From positions 51,260 to 115,259 of the forward strand of contig NZ_JBBYXL010000016.1 of NCBI RefSeq assembly GCF_039655865.1: a DNA stretch of 64,000 nt, written 5' to 3'. Source of the DNA: Prosthecobacter sp. SYSU 5D2 (GTDB taxonomy: Bacteria; Verrucomicrobiota; Verrucomicrobiia; Verrucomicrobiales; Verrucomicrobiaceae). Under the pieces are notes generated by a model. That model did not search any database, was not told the DNA's origin, and saw nothing but the letters and a program-made list of their open reading frames with translations. Numbering within the stretch: the first letter of the stretch is position 1; each line of letters opens with the position of its first letter. Shown here piece by piece: positions 60,451-64,000 of this stretch. Both the position numbers and the translations under genes were made by a program.

Positions 60451-62472
60451 ATGACGGAGGAGGAAATTTTTTATGCCATCCTCACTCTGGAGGATTCGCA
60501 GGCACAGAGGCGGATGCTGGAGGAGCAATGTCGTCATGACCCTGTTTTGTACCGGCGTGTGGAGGCCCTGCTTGACTCCTTGAAGGCAGAAAACTTCATG
60601 CGGGTGCATTTGGAACCTCCGACGACTGTGCAGCCGCTGCTGAAAACGGAGAGCGAGGTCATCGGCCCCTACAAGCTGCTGCAGCAGATCGGTGAAGGTG
60701 GCTTTGGCACCGTCTGGATGGCGGAGCAGACGCTGCCCGTGCAGCGCCGGGTGGCACTGAAGATCATCAAGGCGGGCATGGATACCAAGGAGGTCATCGC
60801 CCGCTTTGAGCAGGAGCGCCAGGCGCTCGCCATGATGGAACACCCGAATATTGCCCGCGTGCTGGATGCCGGGGCTACGGAAACCGGGCGTCCTTATTTT
60901 GTCATGGAACTGGTGCGGGGCATCCCGATCACGCGTTTTTGTGATGAGCATCTTCTCACGCCTCAGGCCAGAGTGACGCTTTTCATCAGTGTTTGCCGCG
61001 CCGTCCAGCATGCGCACATGAAAGGCGTCATCCACCGGGATCTGAAGCCTTCCAACATCCTCGTCACGCTGCATGATGGCGTGCCGGTGGCCAAGGTCAT
61101 TGATTTCGGCATCGCCAAGGCCATGCAGCAGCGCCTGACGGACAAGACGCTCTTCACCCATTTTGAGCAGATGGTCGGCACGCCCTTGTACATGGCCCCG
61201 GAGCAGGCTGAGCTTAGCGGCCTGGACATTGATACCCGCTGCGACATCTACGCACTGGGCGTCCTGTTATACGAACTGCTCACCGGCCACACACCCTTCA
61301 GCCAGGATGAGCTGATGAAGGCCGGGTTTGATGAAATGCGGCGTCTGATCCGTGAGCGTGAGCCCAGAAAGCCCTCCACCCTTTTAAAAACAATGGCCGC
61401 CGCGACCGCCAGCACAGTTGCCAGCCATCGTCAGAGCGAACCCCCGAAACTCATTGGCCTGCTCAAAGGGGACCTGGACTGGATCGTCATGAAGGCCATG
61501 GAAAAGGACCGGAGGCGGCGGTATGAAACAGCCAGCGCGCTCGCGGACGACCTTCAGCGCCATTTGGATCACGAGCCCGTGCTGGCACGACCGCCCAGCA
61601 CCGTTTATCGCCTGCAGAAGCTGCTGCAAAAAAACCGTGCGGCATTTATTACGGTCGCGCTTGTTGCGCTATCTTTGCTGGCAGGCCTGGCCATTTCCAC
61701 CACTCTTTATGTTAGGCTGAGGATCGAGGAAGCCCAGCGTGCGGTGGAAGCGGCCCAGTTTGCCATCATGAGCGGCGAGGATGAATGGATCACGGCGGCC
61801 ATCCGGGAATGCAAAGAGGCAGGTGTGCCCAGAGCGTTCATTGGGCTGCTGCAGGGAGAGCAGCACTTGATCCAGGGCCGTGTGGAAGAGGCCATCAAAA
61901 CGCTGGAAGAACTCGTCCAAGAAGCCCCCAATAGCATCCCGGCCAGGGCACTCCTGGCCACTGCCCATGATTTGACAGATGACACCCGCAGCTACCACCG
62001 GGTGATGGCCACCCTGGCCGATGCGCAGCCCAAAGAAAGAGAGGATTACCTGATTCTGGGGCACGCACTCAGCCATAGCCAAGATGCCCATGAGCGGCAG
62101 CAGGGAGTGGAATTCATGGCCCACGCGATTCATCAGATGCGGGATTCCCCCATGGCCCGCGTGCTCCTGGCTGAGGCGCGCACCCGCCTGGCGATTCACA
62201 GCCGCAATTTGGAAGAGATCCAGGAGGCCCTCGCTGACATCAATGCCGCCCGTGGCTGGCAGCGGCACGGGATCGCCGTGCTCGCCATCAGCTCCTGGGC
62301 TCACGCAGTCGGTGCTCAGATTGCCCAGGAGAAAGGGCGGACCGACTTGCGTGATTCGTGGCTGGCTGTAGCCAGGACCGATGGTGAACAGCTTGCCACC
62401 TTCACCAGCTATTACGCCGAGAAGTACTTGAAGCTTCAACGCGCCATTTTTGACAGTTTGAAAAAGGGCTGA
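60451..62472 (+). CDS. Membrane Ser/Thr protein kinase with C-terminal repeat domain
   Basis: This 673-residue planctomycete-style kinase has a short N-terminal helical domain, a kinase domain at about residues 72-345, and a membrane span (398-421). ATP-binding Lys104 lies in RVALKII, HRDLKPSNIL contains catalytic Asp197, and DFG occurs at 218-220 in VIDFGIAKAM. The extracytoplasmic part has TPR-like helical repeats (about 430-670). Such kinases usually accompany ECF sigma factors, but none is nearby. Phosphothreonine products could be read by FHA proteins such as the one at 35 kb. It directly follows the PUR-alpha-like gene. Confidence 0.93.
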   Translation: MTEEEIFYAILTLEDSQAQRRMLEEQCRHDPVLYRRVEALLDSLKAENFMRVHLEPPTTVQPLLKTESEVIGPYKLLQQIGEGGFGTVWMAEQTLPVQRRVALKIIKAGMDTKEVIARFEQERQALAMMEHPNIARVLDAGATETGRPYFVMELVRGIPITRFCDEHLLTPQARVTLFISVCRAVQHAHMKGVIHRDLKPSNILVTLHDGVPVAKVIDFGIAKAMQQRLTDKTLFTHFEQMVGTPLYMAPEQAELSGLDIDTRCDIYALGVLLYELLTGHTPFSQDELMKAGFDEMRRLIREREPRKPSTLLKTMAAATASTVASHRQSEPPKLIGLLKGDLDWIVMKAMEKDRRRRYETASALADDLQRHLDHEPVLARPPSTVYRLQKLLQKNRAAFITVALVALSLLAGLAISTTLYVRLRIEEAQRAVEAAQFAIMSGEDEWITAAIRECKEAGVPRAFIGLLQGEQHLIQGRVEEAIKTLEELVQEAPNSIPARALLATAHDLTDDTRSYHRVMATLADAQPKEREDYLILGHALSHSQDAHERQQGVEFMAHAIHQMRDSPMARVLLAEARTRLAIHSRNLEEIQEALADINAARGWQRHGIAVLAISSWAHAVGAQIAQEKGRTDLRDSWLAVARTDGEQLATFTSYYAEKYLKLQRAIFDSLKKG

Positions 62473-62510
62473 ACTCTCGGCCAGCCCCCATAGAAAAGAG
62501 TGATGGATGC

Positions 62511-63293
62511 TTATTTTGTCCGCACCACGAGCACCCGGCGGTCCATCTGCATCTGCTCCTCCGTGCCTTCCGGATAGCGAGGGTACATTTCTCCATAACC
62601 GTGGGCGCTCAGCACATTGGCAGGCACTCCATAGTTTTGCGTCAGTTCGTCATAAATGCGTTTGGCGCGGGCAGCCGAGAGTTCCATGTTGAACTCATCC
62701 GTGCCATCCGTGCTGGTGTGCCCTTCAATGTCGAAGACGGTTCCTGATTCCGTATTAACGATGGCCATGATGACACCGGCGATCTGTTCCAGGGCTTTGC
62801 GGGATTCATCGTCCAGAAGTTCAGCGGTTTCTTTGACGAACAGCACCGGAAGGGTCACATAGGGAAGCTCGCGGTTCTGACCCTGGTCCTGAATAACCAC
62901 CACGTTGCGCTCCGCGTTGTAAACACGGGTTGGCTGGCCGGGAGTCTCAATGACCGTGGTCGTCTTTGTTGTCTTAACGGTATCTGTGGAAGGGGTGGGC
63001 ACTGGCACCGCCGTGACGGCAGGGGGCTTTCCTCCCTGCACGACGATCACTTGCGGAGCCACGGAAAGCTGGCGCCGGGCCTCCGCTGCATCCAGGGCCA
63101 TGGCACGGGCACGGCCGCGCGTTTCCACTCCCGGCGCCTGTGGGGCACCCGACGGTGTCACAACACCAGACTCGATCACCACCGAAGGGGGAGTCACCGC
63201 TTCCGGCGGAGTCACCACAGTCACTTGAGCGTTGAGTGTCACCGGCAGCTGGACCACGGCCAGAGCCGACAGAAAAAGGAATGTAGTTTTCAT
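62511..63293 (-). CDS. OmpA-family outer-membrane protein
   Basis: This 260-residue protein has a signal peptide (MKTTFLFLSALAVVQLPVTL), a Pro/Thr/Val-rich low-complexity region to about residue 140, and a C-terminal OmpA domain. VLFVKETAELLDDESRKALE, TVFDIEGHTSTDGTDEFNME and LSAARAKRIYDELTQNYG carry the peptidoglycan-binding residues. It anchors the outer membrane to peptidoglycan. It diverges from the transposase gene across 137 bases that include the 23-base palindrome. Confidence 0.92.
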   Translation of the reverse strand: MKTTFLFLSALAVVQLPVTLNAQVTVVTPPEAVTPPSVVIESGVVTPSGAPQAPGVETRGRARAMALDAAEARRQLSVAPQVIVVQGGKPPAVTAVPVPTPSTDTVKTTKTTTVIETPGQPTRVYNAERNVVVIQDQGQNRELPYVTLPVLFVKETAELLDDESRKALEQIAGVIMAIVNTESGTVFDIEGHTSTDGTDEFNMELSAARAKRIYDELTQNYGVPANVLSAHGYGEMYPRYPEGTEEQMQMDRRVLVVRTK

Positions 63294-63383
63294 AATAGAG
63301 GGTTTTACCAGGGAATAAAGTGCCCCGGCTTATGCATTCGGCTCCGGCGCGGAAATTAGCCCTGTGCCAATCAGATTATCTTA

Positions 63384-63406
63384 AACTGTATGCCAGGCAT
63401 ACAGTT
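63384..63406. promoter_or_regulatory. Perfect 23-base palindrome upstream of the transposase
   Basis: AACTGTATGCC-A-GGCATACAGTT is a perfect 11-bp inverted repeat around one base, 24 bases before the ATG at 63431. It could be an operator for the transposase, a transcript hairpin, or a REP-like end recognised by it. Confidence 0.85.
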
Positions 63407-63430
63407 GTTGACTGCGACGGCTTTGATGCT

Positions 63431-64000
63431 ATGCATCGCCTTATGAAGGCCACTCAAACGACTGATCCGCAACGCGATGCGCTGGAGGCGCAGCTCGTGG
63501 GCGTGAATGCCAAGACCGCTCCCTATCCTGCCGCGCGGTCCTGGTCAGGCGGACGCAAACGGATCGTCGGCAAAGGCCCTTATGAGAGCTATTGCTACCA
63601 CGTCATGTCCCGCACCTGCGGCGGCGAGGTCTTCTTTGATGACGTGGAAAAGGAGGCGCTCAAACGCCTCATGTGGCGGCTGGCAGACTTTTGCGGGGTG
63701 AAGCTCGTGACGTATTGCATCATGGGCAATCACTTCCACCTGCTGGTGGAAGTCCCCAAAAAAGACCTCTGGCTGGAGCGGTTCTCCGGGCCGCAGGGCG
63801 AAGAAAAACTCATGGAACACCTCGCCATCCTCTACAGCAAAACCTACGTCGGACTGCTGCGGCAGGACCTCGCCGAACTCCGCCGCCAGGGCCTGGAAAC
63901 ACGCGCGCAGGAGAAGCTCGCCGCCATCAAAAAACGCTTCTGCGACCTGTCCATCTACGTCAAAGAAGTCAAAGAACGCTACAGCCGCTGGTTCAACAAA
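63431..64000 (+). CDS. REP-associated tyrosine transposase (RAYT), 3' truncated by window edge
   Basis: This frame continues to the last base without a stop. A Y1-type HUH domain is visible: the block YESYCYHVMSRTCGGEVFFD, the metal-binding pair in IMGNHFHLLVEVP, and a long following helix region. The gene belongs to the RAYT class that nicks REP palindromes and is common as single-copy chromosomal genes. The starting ATG may be 63431 or 63443. A perfect palindrome lies just upstream, as expected for a RAYT neighbourhood. The catalytic Tyr lies further right than the window shows or near its edge. Confidence 0.88.
   Translation, partial: MHRLMKATQTTDPQRDALEAQLVGVNAKTAPYPAARSWSGGRKRIVGKGPYESYCYHVMSRTCGGEVFFDDVEKEALKRLMWRLADFCGVKLVTYCIMGNHFHLLVEVPKKDLWLERFSGPQGEEKLMEHLAILYSKTYVGLLRQDLAELRRQGLETRAQEKLAAIKKRFCDLSIYVKEVKERYSRWFNK

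Overview
The window looks like chromosomal DNA from a member of the Verrucomicrobiota, most plausibly the Prosthecobacter/Verrucomicrobium group. This is an inference from protein content: a DUF1549/DUF1553 plus DUF1501 pair, a DUF1080 protein, Tat-exported sugar isomerase and oxidoreductase proteins, a planctomycete-style Ser/Thr kinase with a transmembrane segment and C-terminal repeats, a PUR-alpha-like small protein, and high-GC codon use throughout. There is no prophage, CRISPR array or rRNA operon. One tRNA (Val, GAC) is present. Both window edges cut genes: serS on the left and a REP-associated tyrosine transposase on the right.

Layout. 1-4.3 kb: end of serS, a palindromic CACTAAT repeat lying between two copies of the serS tail, a decayed IS256-family element with both terminal inverted repeats, a secreted sugar dehydrogenase and a DapA-like aldolase. 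4.4-9.7 kb: cell-envelope genes (two glycine-zipper lipoproteins, lactonase-like propeller, exported endonuclease/phosphatase, coiled-coil protein, L,D-transpeptidase). 9.7-14.6 kb, all minus strand: an NAD/ADP-ribose cluster of nrtR, a dual-specificity phosphatase, an ADP-ribosylglycohydrolase, a membrane protein, pncB and a frameshifted pncA. 14.8-19.7 kb: small envelope proteins, a GH13 branching-enzyme-like protein, and a histidine kinase/response regulator pair.

19.9-25.5 kb: an electrophile-response region. A NemR-like TetR repressor and thioredoxin each have a copy of a TAGACC-N4-GGTCTA type operator, followed by a DUF5069 protein, a zinc alcohol dehydrogenase, a decayed VapB-type antitoxin, a NemA-like reductase, an MFS pump and a SnoaL-like protein. 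25.5-29.4 kb: a DUF1080 protein, tRNA-Val, a sugar isomerase and an MFS transporter. 29.5-34.9 kb, minus strand: pseudouridine synthase, RraB-like protein, panC, an ABC exporter pair and two secreted proteins. 35-46 kb: FHA protein, Gfo/Idh/MocA oxidoreductase, a large PAS/GAF hybrid kinase, an acidic unknown protein, a trans-sulfuration enzyme, an Fsr-type MFS transporter and an AraC regulator.

46.2-53.2 kb, minus strand: DUF1501, DUF1549/1553 and a PL10-like pectate lyase in a tight operon, then a BlaI-type repressor with two operators and an M56 metallopeptidase whose C-terminus is an ExbD/TolR-like domain joined through a ten-residue repeat. 53.2-60.1 kb: decayed and unknown genes, separate coaC and coaB genes, inositol monophosphatase, tyrS, bioD, a metallophosphoesterase and a family 9 glycosyltransferase. 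60.1-64 kb: PUR-alpha-like protein, Ser/Thr kinase, OmpA-family protein, and the truncated transposase behind a perfect palindrome.

The strongest candidates for something under-described are the M56-ExbD fusion under BlaI-type control, the nrtR-phosphatase-ADP-ribosylglycohydrolase-pncB-pncA cluster, the NemR-like regulon with paired operators, and the dispersed ten-base-period CACTAAT element. All calls come from reading the sequence by eye; no database search was run.
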